DNA of 64,000 nt from Verrucomicrobiota bacterium (lineage in GTDB: Bacteria; Verrucomicrobiota; Verrucomicrobiia; Opitutales; Opitutaceae), in assembly GCA_014584295.1 (NCBI GenBank), contig JACTNC010000058.1:1-64000 (forward strand), given 5' to 3'. The notes under the pieces were generated by a model. It was not told the DNA's origin, ran no database searches, and saw nothing but the letters and a program-made list of their open reading frames with translations. Each line of letters begins with the position of its first letter. The first letter of the stretch is position 1. The position numbers and the translations under genes were made by a program. Shown one piece after another: positions 1 to 8,900 of this stretch.

Positions 1-1
1 C

Positions 2-1327
2 AGCGACGGCCAGATGCTCTTCCTCGCCAACATGCTGGCGAAGATGAAGCACGACACGCCCCTCGGCAGCCGCATCGCCGAGGTCCACAACGGCTCGTCT
101 CTCTTCACCGGCGATGCCGGCCAAGGCGAAAGCAACATCCGCCGCTGGATCATCGAGAGCGACTGGCTGGAGGCCATCGTCGCGCTGCCGCTGAACCTTT
201 TCTACAACACCGGCATCGCCACCTACGTCTGGGTGCTCTCCAACCGCAAACCCGAGCACCGCCGGGGCCAGGTCCAGCTCATCGACGCCACCCAATGGTT
301 TCGCCCGCTGCGCAAAAACATGGGCAAGAAGAACTGCGAACTCGCCCCTGAGGACATCCAGCGCATCTGCGACACCTTCCTCGCCTTCAAGGAAACGCCA
401 CAGTCCAAGATCTTCCCGAATGCCGCCTTCGGCTATTGGAAGGTCAAGGTCGAGCGTCCGCTCCGCCTCCACAGCCAGCTCACGCGCGCACGCATCGATA
501 CCCTGCGCTACGCCAGCGGAGACGAAGACATCCGCGCCAAGCTGCACGAGGAACTTGGCGACGCGCTCTTTGAGGACTTCGCCTCCGTGCGCAAGGATCT
601 CGAAAAACTCCTCGAAGACTGGGGCAAGGACAACGAGGACGAAGGCGATAGCGAATCCGGCGGCGGCAAGTCTGGCCTGGCGGAGAAGAAGAAAAAGAAG
701 CTGCTCGATCCCGACACCTGGCAGCGCGATGCCGAACTCGTCGAAACGGCCACCAAACTCCGCGACAAACTCGGAGGTGACCTCTACCCGGACCACAATG
801 TCTTCCTCGAAAAGGTGGGCGCTGCGTTGAAGACACTCGACCTCAAACTCAACCCCTCCGATCTCAAACAAATCATCGCCGCCGTGAGTTGGCGCGACGA
901 ATCTGCTCCGCCCGTCATCAAGAAAGTCCACAAATCCGCCAAAGGTGGCCGGGGCACTTCTATTTCACCCGACCCGCTGCGCGGATTGTGTGAACTCCCC
1001 TCTACCTCTGGGAAAGGGGCTGGGGGTGAGGGCGCTCGAACCGTAGTCGAGTTTGAGCCCGACAGCGAACTCCGCGACTTCGAACAAATCCCGCTCCTTG
1101 AGCCCGGCGGCATCGAAGCCTTCATCCGCCGCGAAGTCCTGCCCTACACCTCGGATGCCTGGATCGTCGAGGCCGACACCAAAATCGGCTACGAAATCAG
1201 CTTCACGCGCCACTTCTACGAGCCTCCGCAGCTCCGCACCCTCGCCGAGATCAGCGCCGACATCCTCAAGCTGGAACAGGAAACCGAAGGGCTGCTCAGC
1301 GAGATCACGAAGGGAGCGGCAACATGA
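2..1327 (+). CDS. hsdM: Type I restriction-modification methyltransferase subunit, 3' part
   Basis: The frame is open from the left edge of the window, so the gene is cut; the SAM-binding and NPPY-type catalytic motifs lie outside. The visible part shows the conserved HsdM core ('EVHNGSSLFTGDAGQGESNIRRWIIE', split here as EVHNGSSLF and ESNIRRWIIE; then LPLNLFYNTGIATYVWVL) and the typical end EPDSELRDFEQIPL...GGIEAFIRREVLP. HsdM adds methyl groups to adenine in the HsdM2S1 complex and is needed for cutting with HsdR. About 25-30 residues near bases 961-1040 (SPDPLRGLCELPSTSGKGAG) do not fit the family and come from a hairpin repeat inserted in frame. The stop overlaps the next start by 4 bp (ATGA), so translation is probably coupled. 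Confidence 0.93.
   Translation, partial: SDGQMLFLANMLAKMKHDTPLGSRIAEVHNGSSLFTGDAGQGESNIRRWIIESDWLEAIVALPLNLFYNTGIATYVWVLSNRKPEHRRGQVQLIDATQWFRPLRKNMGKKNCELAPEDIQRICDTFLAFKETPQSKIFPNAAFGYWKVKVERPLRLHSQLTRARIDTLRYASGDEDIRAKLHEELGDALFEDFASVRKDLEKLLEDWGKDNEDEGDSESGGGKSGLAEKKKKKLLDPDTWQRDAELVETATKLRDKLGGDLYPDHNVFLEKVGAALKTLDLKLNPSDLKQIIAAVSWRDESAPPVIKKVHKSAKGGRGTSISPDPLRGLCELPSTSGKGAGGEGARTVVEFEPDSELRDFEQIPLLEPGGIEAFIRREVLPYTSDAWIVEADTKIGYEISFTRHFYEPPQLRTLAEISADILKLEQETEGLLSEITKGAAT
961..1040. repeat. Palindromic GC-rich repeat inserted in frame in hsdM
   Basis: The stretch contains CCCCT...AGGGG arms (997-1001 and 1015-1019) followed by GGCTGGGGGTGAGGGC. Runs of this type (CCCCTCTCCCTCTGGGAGAGGGG followed by CTGGGGGTGAGGG) are familiar as dispersed intergenic hairpin repeats in many bacteria. 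Here it sits inside a coding frame between the positions encoding KKVHKSAKGGRG and TVVEFEPDSELRD, adding a Gly/Ser/Pro-rich linker without breaking the frame. Exact borders are not certain. Confidence 0.6.
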
Positions 1328-2376
1328 GCGAGACCACACCACCGTCCTCCAGCCTCATCCTCTACCAGACCGAGGACGGCCGCACCCGCATCCAGTGCCG
1401 GTTCGAAAACGAGACCGTCTGGCTGTCGCTCAACCAGATGGCCGATCTTTTTCAGCGCGACAAGTCCGTCATCTCCCGCCACGTCAAGAACGTCTTCGGC
1501 GAGGGCGAACTAAGCGCAGCGGCAACTGTTGCAAAATTTGCAACAGTTCAAACCGAGGGCGGAAAACAGGTCTCGCGCGACATCGAGTTCTACAACCTCG
1601 ATGTCATCATCTCCGTCGGCTACCGGGTGAAATCGCCGCGCGGCACCCAGTTCCGCATCTGGGCCACGCAACGGCTGCGGGAATTCCTCGTCAAGGGCTT
1701 CACCATGGACGACGAGCGGCTCAAAAACCCGCCGGGCAAGGGGCACATTGACTACTTCGACGAGCTCCTTGAACGCATCCGCGACATCCGCGCCAGCGAG
1801 CGCCGGGTCTATCTCCGCGTGCGGGAAATCCTCGCCCTGGCCGCCGACTACGAGGCCAGCGAGGCCGAGACGCAGGTGTTCTTCCAGACCATCCAGAACA
1901 AGCTCCACTTTGCCGCCACGGGGAAGACGGCGGCGGAACTCATCGCGGAACGCGCCGATGCCTCGCAGCCCAACATGGGCCTCACCGCCTGGCACGGCGG
2001 CGTGGTGCGCAAAGGCGATGTCACCGTGGCCAAAAACTACCTGCGCGAGGGCGAGATCGGGGAGCTGAACCGCCTCGTGGTCATGTTTCTGGACTTCGCG
2101 GAGGATCAGGCCCGGCGGCGGAAACAAATCTTCCTCCAGAACTGGCTCACCCGCCTGCACGACTTCCTGAACCTGAACGAACGCGCCATCCTGCCCGATG
2201 CCGGCAAGGTCAGCCGCGAAGAGGCCCGCCGGCAGGCCGAGGCGGAGTATGAACGCTTCGCCGCCCGCCGCCGCGCCGCGCTCGAAGCCCAGGGCGAGGC
2301 CGACCTGCTCGGACTGCTGGATACCGAGGTGAAAAGGTTGCCCAAGCGCCGTGAGCCGAAGGGAGGCCGGCCATGA
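1324..2376 (+). CDS. RhuM-family (virulence RhuM-like) protein
   Basis: 350 residues. It matches the RhuM family along its whole length: an N-terminal winged-helix-like part (WLSLNQMADLFQRDKSVISRH, residues about 37-57), the signature EFYNLDVIISVGYRVKSPRGTQFRIWAT (about 88-115) and the ERI...RASERRVYLRVREI helix. Members are often found inside type I restriction loci; their biochemical role is not settled, so no function is inferred beyond likely DNA binding. The gene overlaps both hsdM and hsdS by 4 bp, so it is a true member of the operon. A perfect AT-rich palindrome lies inside it at 1524-1548. Confidence 0.9.
   Translation: MSETTPPSSSLILYQTEDGRTRIQCRFENETVWLSLNQMADLFQRDKSVISRHVKNVFGEGELSAAATVAKFATVQTEGGKQVSRDIEFYNLDVIISVGYRVKSPRGTQFRIWATQRLREFLVKGFTMDDERLKNPPGKGHIDYFDELLERIRDIRASERRVYLRVREILALAADYEASEAETQVFFQTIQNKLHFAATGKTAAELIAERADASQPNMGLTAWHGGVVRKGDVTVAKNYLREGEIGELNRLVVMFLDFAEDQARRRKQIFLQNWLTRLHDFLNLNERAILPDAGKVSREEARRQAEAEYERFAARRRAALEAQGEADLLGLLDTEVKRLPKRREPKGGRP
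1524..1548. repeat. Perfect 25-bp palindrome inside rhuM-like gene
   Basis: Arms AACTGTTGCAAA and TTTGCAACAGTT flank a single central base. It is strikingly AT-rich in a GC-rich gene. It encodes the repeated peptide ATVAKFATVQ, which is itself part of the family signature, so protein repetition explains some but not all of the symmetry. Confidence 0.85.
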
Positions 2377-3773
2377 TCGAAGGACTCCAGCCGTATCCGG
2401 AATACAAGGAGTCGGGCCTGCCGTGGCTCGGGCGCTATCCGTCGCATTGGAATCTGCGGCGAACGAAGATTCTGTTTCACGAGCGAGCGCAGAAGGGCTT
2501 TCCCAATGAATCATTGCTCGCAGCCACGCAGACAAAAGGAGTCGTTCGCAAAGCGGATTATGAGAACCGGACGGTGACGGCGCAAAAAGACCTGCACCTT
2601 CTCAAGCTCGTTGAACCCGGAGATTACGTTATCAGCCTTCGCTCGTTTCAGGGCGGCATCGAGTATGCCCACCATCGCGGAATCATTAGTCCTGCCTACA
2701 CGATTCTAAAACCAGGCAAGTCGGCCACATCGGGCTTCTACACGCATTTCTTCAAGGCGAAGCTGTTCATAGAAAGCCTTTCGTTGTTCGTCACCGGCAT
2801 ACGCGAAGGCCAGAACGTGGATTACGAACGCCTCAGCCGCGCGGAGATGCCACTCCCTCCGCTGGACGAACAAGCGGCGATCGTGCGGTTTCTGGACCAT
2901 GCGAACCGGAAGATCGACGGGTTCATCCGGGCGAAGCGGAAGCTGATCGCGCTGCTGGGGGAGCAGAAGCAGGCCATCATCCACCGCGCCGTCACCCGCG
3001 GCCTCAACCCCAACGCCCCCCTCAAACCATCCGGCATCCCCTGGCTCGGCGACATCCCGCAGCATTGGGAAATTCATCAACTCCGGCGCTTGGTGCGCAA
3101 CGGAAGACGCATTACTTACGGGATAGTGCAGCCAGGCGACCCGGACTCAAAAGGGCGATTCATGATCCGCGGCCAAGACTATTCCACAGGCTGGGTTAAG
3201 CCTGAAATGATCTTCCGGGTTTCACCTACAGTCGAAGTTCCATATAAGCGCTCACGACTTTCAGCCGGTGATTTGGTGATGACGATTGTCGGAGCAGGCG
3301 TTGGCAATATTGCGGTCGTTCCTGACTGGCTTGACGGTGCGAACATAACGCAAACAACAGCTCGCATTTCAATCGATCCGGGAAAGGCTCACCCGGACTA
3401 CGTTGCGCTCGTTCTCAAAGGCCCAATAGGGAGGCGAAATGTTGAGCAGTTTGTGAAAGGAGCGGCCCAACCCGGAATCAATCTTGAGCACGCACGAATA
3501 TTCATAATCCCAGCTCCGCCGCTAACGGAACAGGCCGCAATTGTTGCGGAGTCTAGTAAGCGGCTCTCCAGCTTTGACACCGCCATCGCCCGCACCGAGC
3601 GTGAGATCGCGCTGATGCAGGAATACCGGACGCGGCTGACGGCGGACGTGGTGACCGGCAAGCTGGACGTCCGCCCCGCCGCCGCCAAACTGCCCGACCT
3701 CACGCCCTCCACCCCCGAAACCGCCACCGACGAAGCACCGGAGGAATCCGAACCCGGAGAGGAGGCCGAATGA
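2373..3773 (+). CDS. hsdS: Type I restriction enzyme specificity subunit
   Basis: 466 residues with the classic duplicated layout: target-recognition domain 1, a central conserved helix region (PPLDEQAAIVRFLDHANRKID...KRKLIALLGEQKQAIIHRAVTRG, about 160-210), the linker SGIPWLGDIPQHWE, target-recognition domain 2 and a C-terminal conserved region (PPLTEQAAIVAES...EREIALMQEYRTRLTADVVTG). HsdS chooses the bipartite DNA target for the HsdMS methylase and the HsdRMS nuclease. Start overlaps the RhuM-like stop by 4 bp. The acidic tail (EAPEESEPGEEAE) is unusual. A second, broken copy of the 3' end lies about 485 bp downstream. Confidence 0.95.
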   Translation: MIEGLQPYPEYKESGLPWLGRYPSHWNLRRTKILFHERAQKGFPNESLLAATQTKGVVRKADYENRTVTAQKDLHLLKLVEPGDYVISLRSFQGGIEYAHHRGIISPAYTILKPGKSATSGFYTHFFKAKLFIESLSLFVTGIREGQNVDYERLSRAEMPLPPLDEQAAIVRFLDHANRKIDGFIRAKRKLIALLGEQKQAIIHRAVTRGLNPNAPLKPSGIPWLGDIPQHWEIHQLRRLVRNGRRITYGIVQPGDPDSKGRFMIRGQDYSTGWVKPEMIFRVSPTVEVPYKRSRLSAGDLVMTIVGAGVGNIAVVPDWLDGANITQTTARISIDPGKAHPDYVALVLKGPIGRRNVEQFVKGAAQPGINLEHARIFIIPAPPLTEQAAIVAESSKRLSSFDTAIARTEREIALMQEYRTRLTADVVTGKLDVRPAAAKLPDLTPSTPETATDEAPEESEPGEEAE

Positions 3774-3776
3774 CCA

Positions 3777-3839
3777 CGACCCACATCCGCCCCAACGGGG
3801 CACCCCATGCCAGCCTGGGATGGCGCTGGTTCCAAATCA
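3777..3839. repeat. Partial half-copy of the foldback repeat
   Basis: This stretch carries CCCCAACGGGGC and CATGCCAGCCTGGGATGG, which resemble the left arm of the larger element that starts at 3840. It looks like a truncated first unit. Confidence 0.55.
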
Positions 3840-4068
3840 GGCCCGAAGCCCCAACGGGGCGACGTCATGCCAGCCTGGGGCAACGCCCCAGGTCACGGTC
3901 CGCCGAAGATTCCCCAGCCCTGAAAGGGCGGCCCAACCGGGGATTTGCGCCACCGCATCCCCGGACATTTGTCCCGCCCCTTCAGGGCTTGATCCATTGC
4001 CGCTTATTCACCCAGGGCGTTGCCCTGGGCTGGCATGGCATCACCCCTTTGGGGCTTGATCTTCGGGC
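3840..4068. repeat. Long foldback (imperfect inverted) repeat element
   Basis: The outer arms are GGCCCGAAG...CATGCCAGCCTGGGGCAACG (from 3840) and, on the other strand, GGCCCGAAG...CATGCCAGCCCAGGGCAACG (ending 4069). An inner pair is AGCCCTGAAAGGGCGG against CGCCCCTTCAGGGCTT. The whole unit could fold into a roughly 230-nt branched hairpin. It carries no real coding sequence and no transposase. Elements with this CCCTGAAAGGGCG / CAGCCTGGGGCAACGCCCC vocabulary recur in Verrucomicrobiota and Planctomycetota genomes as non-autonomous repeats; that is from memory and not checked. It abuts the broken hsdS end exactly. Confidence 0.75.
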
Positions 4069-4238
4069 CATCGCCCGCGCCGGGCGCGAGATCGCGCTGA
4101 TGCAGGAATACCGCACGCGGCTGACGGCGGACGTGGTGACCGGCACCCATCGCCGCCACCCGCCTGCCGGAGATGATGGAAGAGTCCGTTTCCGCCATGG
4201 ACCCGCCGGAAGACCCCGAATCCGAGAAGGCCGAATGA
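4069..4238 (+). pseudogene. Remnant 3' end of a second hsdS
   Basis: Bases 4069-4145 repeat 3584-3660 of hsdS almost exactly (encoding REIALMQEYRTRLTADVVTG). After GTGACCGGC the frame shifts; reading the next frame gives PIAATRLPEMMEESVSAMDP...PESEKAE and a stop at 4238, which is a good HsdS tail with a different sequence from the intact copy. The shift is explained by loss of the short stretch that would encode KLDVR. Everything upstream of the conserved region is gone. This is the tail of a separate hsdS allele, not a simple local duplication, because the acidic tails differ. Confidence 0.75.
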
Positions 4239-4283
4239 GCACTCGATTTGTCGGATGGCTGCGGTTTAAGTGTGTCGGTTAAT

Positions 4284-5441
4284 ATGAACCTGACCCTTGA
4301 GCCGCAGATCATCCGCTGGGCCCGCGAACGCGGGGGTCTGGATGCGTCTGCACTTGCCAAGAAGCTCGGGGTGAAGCCAGAGCGGTTTGCCGAGTGGGAG
4401 CAGTCCGGGCAGTTGCCCTACAAGAAAGCCGAACTGCTGGCAGCAAAGACCTACACCCCGTTTGGTCACCTGTTTCTCAAGACTCCGCCGGAGGACAAGC
4501 TGCCCATCCCGGATTTTCGCACGCTGCGGGACGCTCCGGTACGCCGTCCTAGTCCCGACCTGCTTGAGACCGTTCTGCTGATGCAGCGGCGGCAGGCGTG
4601 GATGCGGGAATTCTTGATTGAGGAGGGTGAGCCAGCCCTGGGCTTTGTCGGCAGCGTGACACTCTCCAGTCGGGCGGAAGCGGTGGCGCGGGAAATGAGG
4701 CGCGTGCTGAGCTTCGGCGACGCTTGGGCGGCGCAGGAACGCACCTGGACGGACGCGCTGATGCACCTCCGCCAGAAGATGGAGGAAGCCGGGGTTCTCA
4801 CCGTGATCAACGGCGTGGTGGGGAACAACAACCGCCGCAAATTGCATCCGGATGAGTTTCGTGGCTTCGCGCTGTGCGACGCCCATGCGCCCTTGATCTT
4901 CGTCAACGGTTCGGACTTCAAGGCCGCTCAGATGTTCACGCTGGTCCACGAGTTCGCCCACTTGTGGATTGGGAAAGACGGGGTCTCGAATTTCGAGGCC
5001 CTCCAACCTCTACCGAACGCCGTCGAGAAATGGTGCAACGCGGTGGCGGCGGAGTTCCTCGTTCCCGCGCGGGAATTGCAGGAAGTGTGGTCTCAGGCCC
5101 AACGAGCCGAAGAGCCGTATCAATATGTGGCCAGGCGTTTCAAGGTAAGCACGTTGGTCGCAGCAAGGCGGGTGCTGGACCTTGGTCTGGCAAGCCGGAC
5201 CGAGTTTTTCAGCTTTTGGAACGCCTATCAGGAGGACGAACGCCGTAGGCAGAAGCAGAAGCCTTCGGGCGGTAATTTTTGGGCGACCCAAAACGTGCGC
5301 GTGGGCCCGCGTTTCGGCGCGGCGGTGGTCAAGTCGGCGCGCGAAGGGAGGCTGCTCTATCGCGATGCCTACAACCTCACAGGCTTGTCGGGCGGCACGT
5401 TTGACCGATTTGCGGAGAAGCTTGGATTCCAGCCGCGATGA
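4284..5441 (+). CDS. HTH plus ImmA/IrrE-type zinc metallopeptidase
   Basis: 385 residues from the ATG at 4284; the frame extends upstream to 4248 but that part is inside the hsdS debris. Residues about 10-60 form a degenerate Xre-like helix-turn-helix (LDASALAKKLGVKPERFAEWEQSGQLP), followed by FGHLFLKTPPEDKLPIPDFRT, which is typical of this fusion family. The peptidase motif H222-E-F-A-H226 lies in LVHEFAHLWIG. Family members cleave regulators, for example ImmR in ICEBs1 and DdrO in Deinococcus. The stop overlaps the following DUF4411 start by 4 bp. This pairing recurs next to restriction systems and has been proposed as toxin-antitoxin-like; that role is inference here. Confidence 0.88.
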   Translation: MNLTLEPQIIRWARERGGLDASALAKKLGVKPERFAEWEQSGQLPYKKAELLAAKTYTPFGHLFLKTPPEDKLPIPDFRTLRDAPVRRPSPDLLETVLLMQRRQAWMREFLIEEGEPALGFVGSVTLSSRAEAVAREMRRVLSFGDAWAAQERTWTDALMHLRQKMEEAGVLTVINGVVGNNNRRKLHPDEFRGFALCDAHAPLIFVNGSDFKAAQMFTLVHEFAHLWIGKDGVSNFEALQPLPNAVEKWCNAVAAEFLVPARELQEVWSQAQRAEEPYQYVARRFKVSTLVAARRVLDLGLASRTEFFSFWNAYQEDERRRQKQKPSGGNFWATQNVRVGPRFGAAVVKSAREGRLLYRDAYNLTGLSGGTFDRFAEKLGFQPR

Positions 5442-5953
5442 GCAGCACGCCTCCGATTTACATCATTGACGCCAATGTGCTGATGCAGGCGCACCGGCTG
5501 TATTACGCGTTCCCCATTTGTCCGGGCTTCTGGGATTTCCTGCTCCGACAACATCAGGCCGACCGCATCATTAGCCTGGATCGAGTTAAGGCCGAAATCG
5601 ATCCAGGTGACGCGCTGCATCGCTGGGTGCAATCGACCGCGCCCGCCACGCTATTCGCCTCCACTCACAATGCGGGAGTCGGGCGGAACTTTGGAAACCT
5701 GGCGGTGTGGGTGCAGGAAAACGAGCACTTTACCCAGGCAGCGAAAGATGAATTTGCCCGTGTGGCCGACGGTTGGCTGGTGGCCTATGCTCGAGCGCAT
5801 CCAAACCACGTCGTGGTGACGATGGAGGAGCGTGCCGATGGGGCTAAGAAGAAAGTACCCTTGCCGAACGCCTGTATGCAGTTTGGAGTTCGCTACACGG
5901 ATACGTTCACAATGATTAAAGAGTTGGGTGGGCGGTTCGTGCTGGATGCTTGA
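5438..5953 (+). CDS. DUF4411 family PIN-like protein
   Basis: 171 residues. The start IYIIDANVLMQAHRLYY has the first acidic residue of PIN-like nucleases (D11), followed by FWDFL...ISLDRVKAEI and, near the end, VVTMEERADGAKKKVPLPNACMQFGVRYTDTFTMIKELGGRFVL, the DUF4411 signature. PIN-like proteins are usually metal-dependent ribonucleases and toxins. Translation is coupled to the ImmA/IrrE-type gene before it, which fits a toxin with its regulator, but no activity can be read from the sequence. hsdR starts 3 bp after its stop. Confidence 0.87.
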   Translation: MSSTPPIYIIDANVLMQAHRLYYAFPICPGFWDFLLRQHQADRIISLDRVKAEIDPGDALHRWVQSTAPATLFASTHNAGVGRNFGNLAVWVQENEHFTQAAKDEFARVADGWLVAYARAHPNHVVVTMEERADGAKKKVPLPNACMQFGVRYTDTFTMIKELGGRFVLDA

Positions 5954-5956
5954 GCC

Positions 5957-8900
5957 ATGGCTACCACCGACACCTCCGAAAAAGGGCTCGAAACCCTGAT
6001 CATGCGCCACATGACCGGGAGCGATGGATTGCACCCGGAGGAAGCTGCGGAACTCGCGCCGCGGGAGGTGGGCAGCGGATGGATCGCCGGAAGTCCGAAG
6101 AGCTACGACCGGGAATTCGCCGTCGATTCCGATCAACTCTTTATCTTTCTCCGGAACTCGCAGCCCGACGAGTTCGCCAAACTCGGCATCGGAGATCGCA
6201 AGGACAGGAAAGCCATCGCCCGCCAGAAATTCCTGGCTCGGTTGCAGGGGGAGATCTCCCGGCGCGGCACGATTGATGTGTTGCGCAACGGCATCAAACA
6301 CGGCGCCTTGAGCTTCGACCTGTTCTACGGCACGCCCTCCCCGGAGAATACGAAGGCCGTGGAGCGCCACGCGCAGAACCGCTTCAGCATCACCCGTCAA
6401 CTCGCCTACAGCCGCGAGGAAACCAAGCGGGCGCTCGACCTGTGCGGGTTCATCAACGGCCTGCCGGTGATGACCTTCGAGCTGAAGAACAGCCTGACCA
6501 AGCAGACGGTCGAGGACGCCATCGAGCAATACAGGCGCGACCGCGATCCGCGTGAGACGCTCTTCGAGTTCGGACGCTGCGTGGTGCACTTCGCGGTCGA
6601 CGATGCCCGCGTGGCCATGTGCACGCACCTCAAGGGCGCAAAGGGCACGGCCAAGGATTCGTGGTTTCTGCCGTTCGACCAGGGCTGGAACGATGGCGCA
6701 GGCAATCCGTCGAACCCGGATGGGCTGAAGACGGATTACCTTTGGAAGCGCATCCTCACCCCGGCGGGCCTGACGGAGATTTTGGAAAATTTCGCGCAGG
6801 TGGTCGAAGAGGAGAATTTCAAGACCGGCAGAAAGAAGAAGGTGCAGGTCTTCCCTCGCTATCATCAGCTCGACGTGGTGCGAAAGCTCCTCGCCGACGT
6901 ACGGGCCAAGGGCGCGGGCCAGAGGTATCTCATCCAGCACTCGGCAGGCAGCGGCAAGTCCAACTCCATCGCCTGGCTGGCTCACCAGCTCATTGGCGCG
7001 CGCAAGGACGGCAAGGAGGTGTTCGATTCGATCATCGTCGTGACTGACCGGCGCATCCTCGACAAACAGATCCGCGAAACCATCAGAGGCTTTGCGCAGG
7101 TGGGCAGCATCATCGGCGCGGTGACGGAGGGCTCGGGCACGTCCAAGACCCAGCAACTCGCCAAGTTCCTCAAGGACGGCAAGAAGATCATCATTTCCAC
7201 GGTGCAGACCTTTCCGTTCGTGCTCGATTCCATCGGCACGGAACATCGCGGCGGGACATTCGCCATCCTCATTGACGAGGCGCACTCCAGCCAGGGCGGG
7301 CGCACCGCGGCCGCCATGAGCGCGGCCTTGAACGAGGGCGAGGGTGGCGAGGAGGAATCCACGGAGGACAAGATCAACGCGGAATTGGAGAAGCGCATCA
7401 AATCCAGGAAGCTGTTGGGCAACGCCAGTTACTTCGCCTTCACCGCCACGCCGAAAAACAAGACACTGGAGATGTTCGGTCTGCCGTATCCCGAAGGCGG
7501 CGAAGTGAAGCATCGTCCCTTCCACAGCTACACGATGAAGCAGGCGATTCAGGAGGGCTTCATTCTCGATGTGCTCAGGTACTACACGCCGGTCGAAAGC
7601 TACTACCGGCTGGCGAAGACCATCCCAGGCGATCCTGAGTTCGACGTGAAGAAGGCGCGCAAGAAACTGCGCCGCTACGTTGAGAGCCACGGCAAGGCCA
7701 TCCGCGACAAGGCCGAGATCATGGTGGATCACTTCATCGAACAGGTCATCGGCCAGAACAAGATCGGCGGTCAGGCGCGGGCGATGGTCATCACCGGAAG
7801 CATTCAGCGGGCAATCCAGTATTTCTTCGCGTTCCGCGACTACCTCGCGGAGACCAAGAGTCCCTACAAAGCCATCGTGGCGTTTTCCGGCGAACCGGAG
7901 TTCAAGGGGGAGAAGGTCAGCGAGTCCAAGCTCAATGGCTTTCCCAGCGGTGAGATTGCCGACCGGATCCAGGAAGACCCATATCGCTTCCTCATCTGCG
8001 CGGACAAGTTCCAGACCGGCTACGACGAGCCCCTGCTCCACACCATGTACGTGGACAAGGCGCTTAGCAGCATCAAAGCGGTGCAGACATTGTCGCGCCT
8101 GAACCGCGCGCATCCGAAGAAGCACGATGTCTTCGTCCTGGATTTTCAGAACGACATAAAAACCATCGAAGAGTCCTTCGCGGCCTATTACCGGACGACC
8201 CTGCTCAGCAGTGAGACAGACCCGAACAAACTCCACACGCTCAAGAGCGAGATGGACAACTACCAGGTCTATTCTCCCGAGCAGATTGATCGCCTGGTCG
8301 AACTCTATCTCGGCGGAGCCGACCGCGACAAGCTCGACCCCATCCTCGACGCCTGCGTGGCCGTGTATGTGAAGGACCTCGACGAGGACGGGCAGGTGGA
8401 CTTCAAGGGAAAGGCCAAGGCCTTTGTCCGCACCTACGATTTTCTCGCTTCAATCCTCCCGTATGGCGTGAAGGAATGGGAGAAACTTTCGATCTTTCTC
8501 AATTTTCTGATTTCAAAGCTGCCCGCGCCCAAGGAAGAGGATCTGTCCAAGGGTATCCTCGAATCCATCGACATGGACAGTTACCGGGCGGAAAAGAAGG
8601 CGACCTTCGCCATCCTCCTGCCCGATACCGACGTCGAGATCGAGCCCGTGCCCACGAATGGCGGCGGACGAAAGCCGGAACCCGAACTGGATCGCCTTTC
8701 AAACATCATCAAAGCCTTCAACGACCAGTTCGGAGGCTTGTTCAACGATCCAAAGACGGTCGAGAAACGCATCATCGAAGTCATCCCGCCAAAGGTTCTG
8801 GCCGACGCCAAGTATCAGAACGCCAGGAAAAACTCCGACCGCCAGAACGCCCGCATCGAGCATGATCAAGCGCTCAAGCGAGTGATAACCGCCATGTTCA

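Noticed and set aside
1510-2535. 341-residue minus-strand frame opposite the rhuM-like gene
   Set aside because: Shadow frame; all similarity is on the plus strand.
3770-4282. 170-residue open frame after hsdS
   Set aside because: It runs through the foldback repeat and the broken hsdS tail; composition is Pro/Arg/Gly-rich and no domain is present except the copied HsdS segment.
5651-8236. 861-codon open frame on the minus strand
   Set aside because: It is the mirror of hsdR in a GC-rich gene; the protein has no recognisable domain, while the plus strand holds all HsdR motifs.
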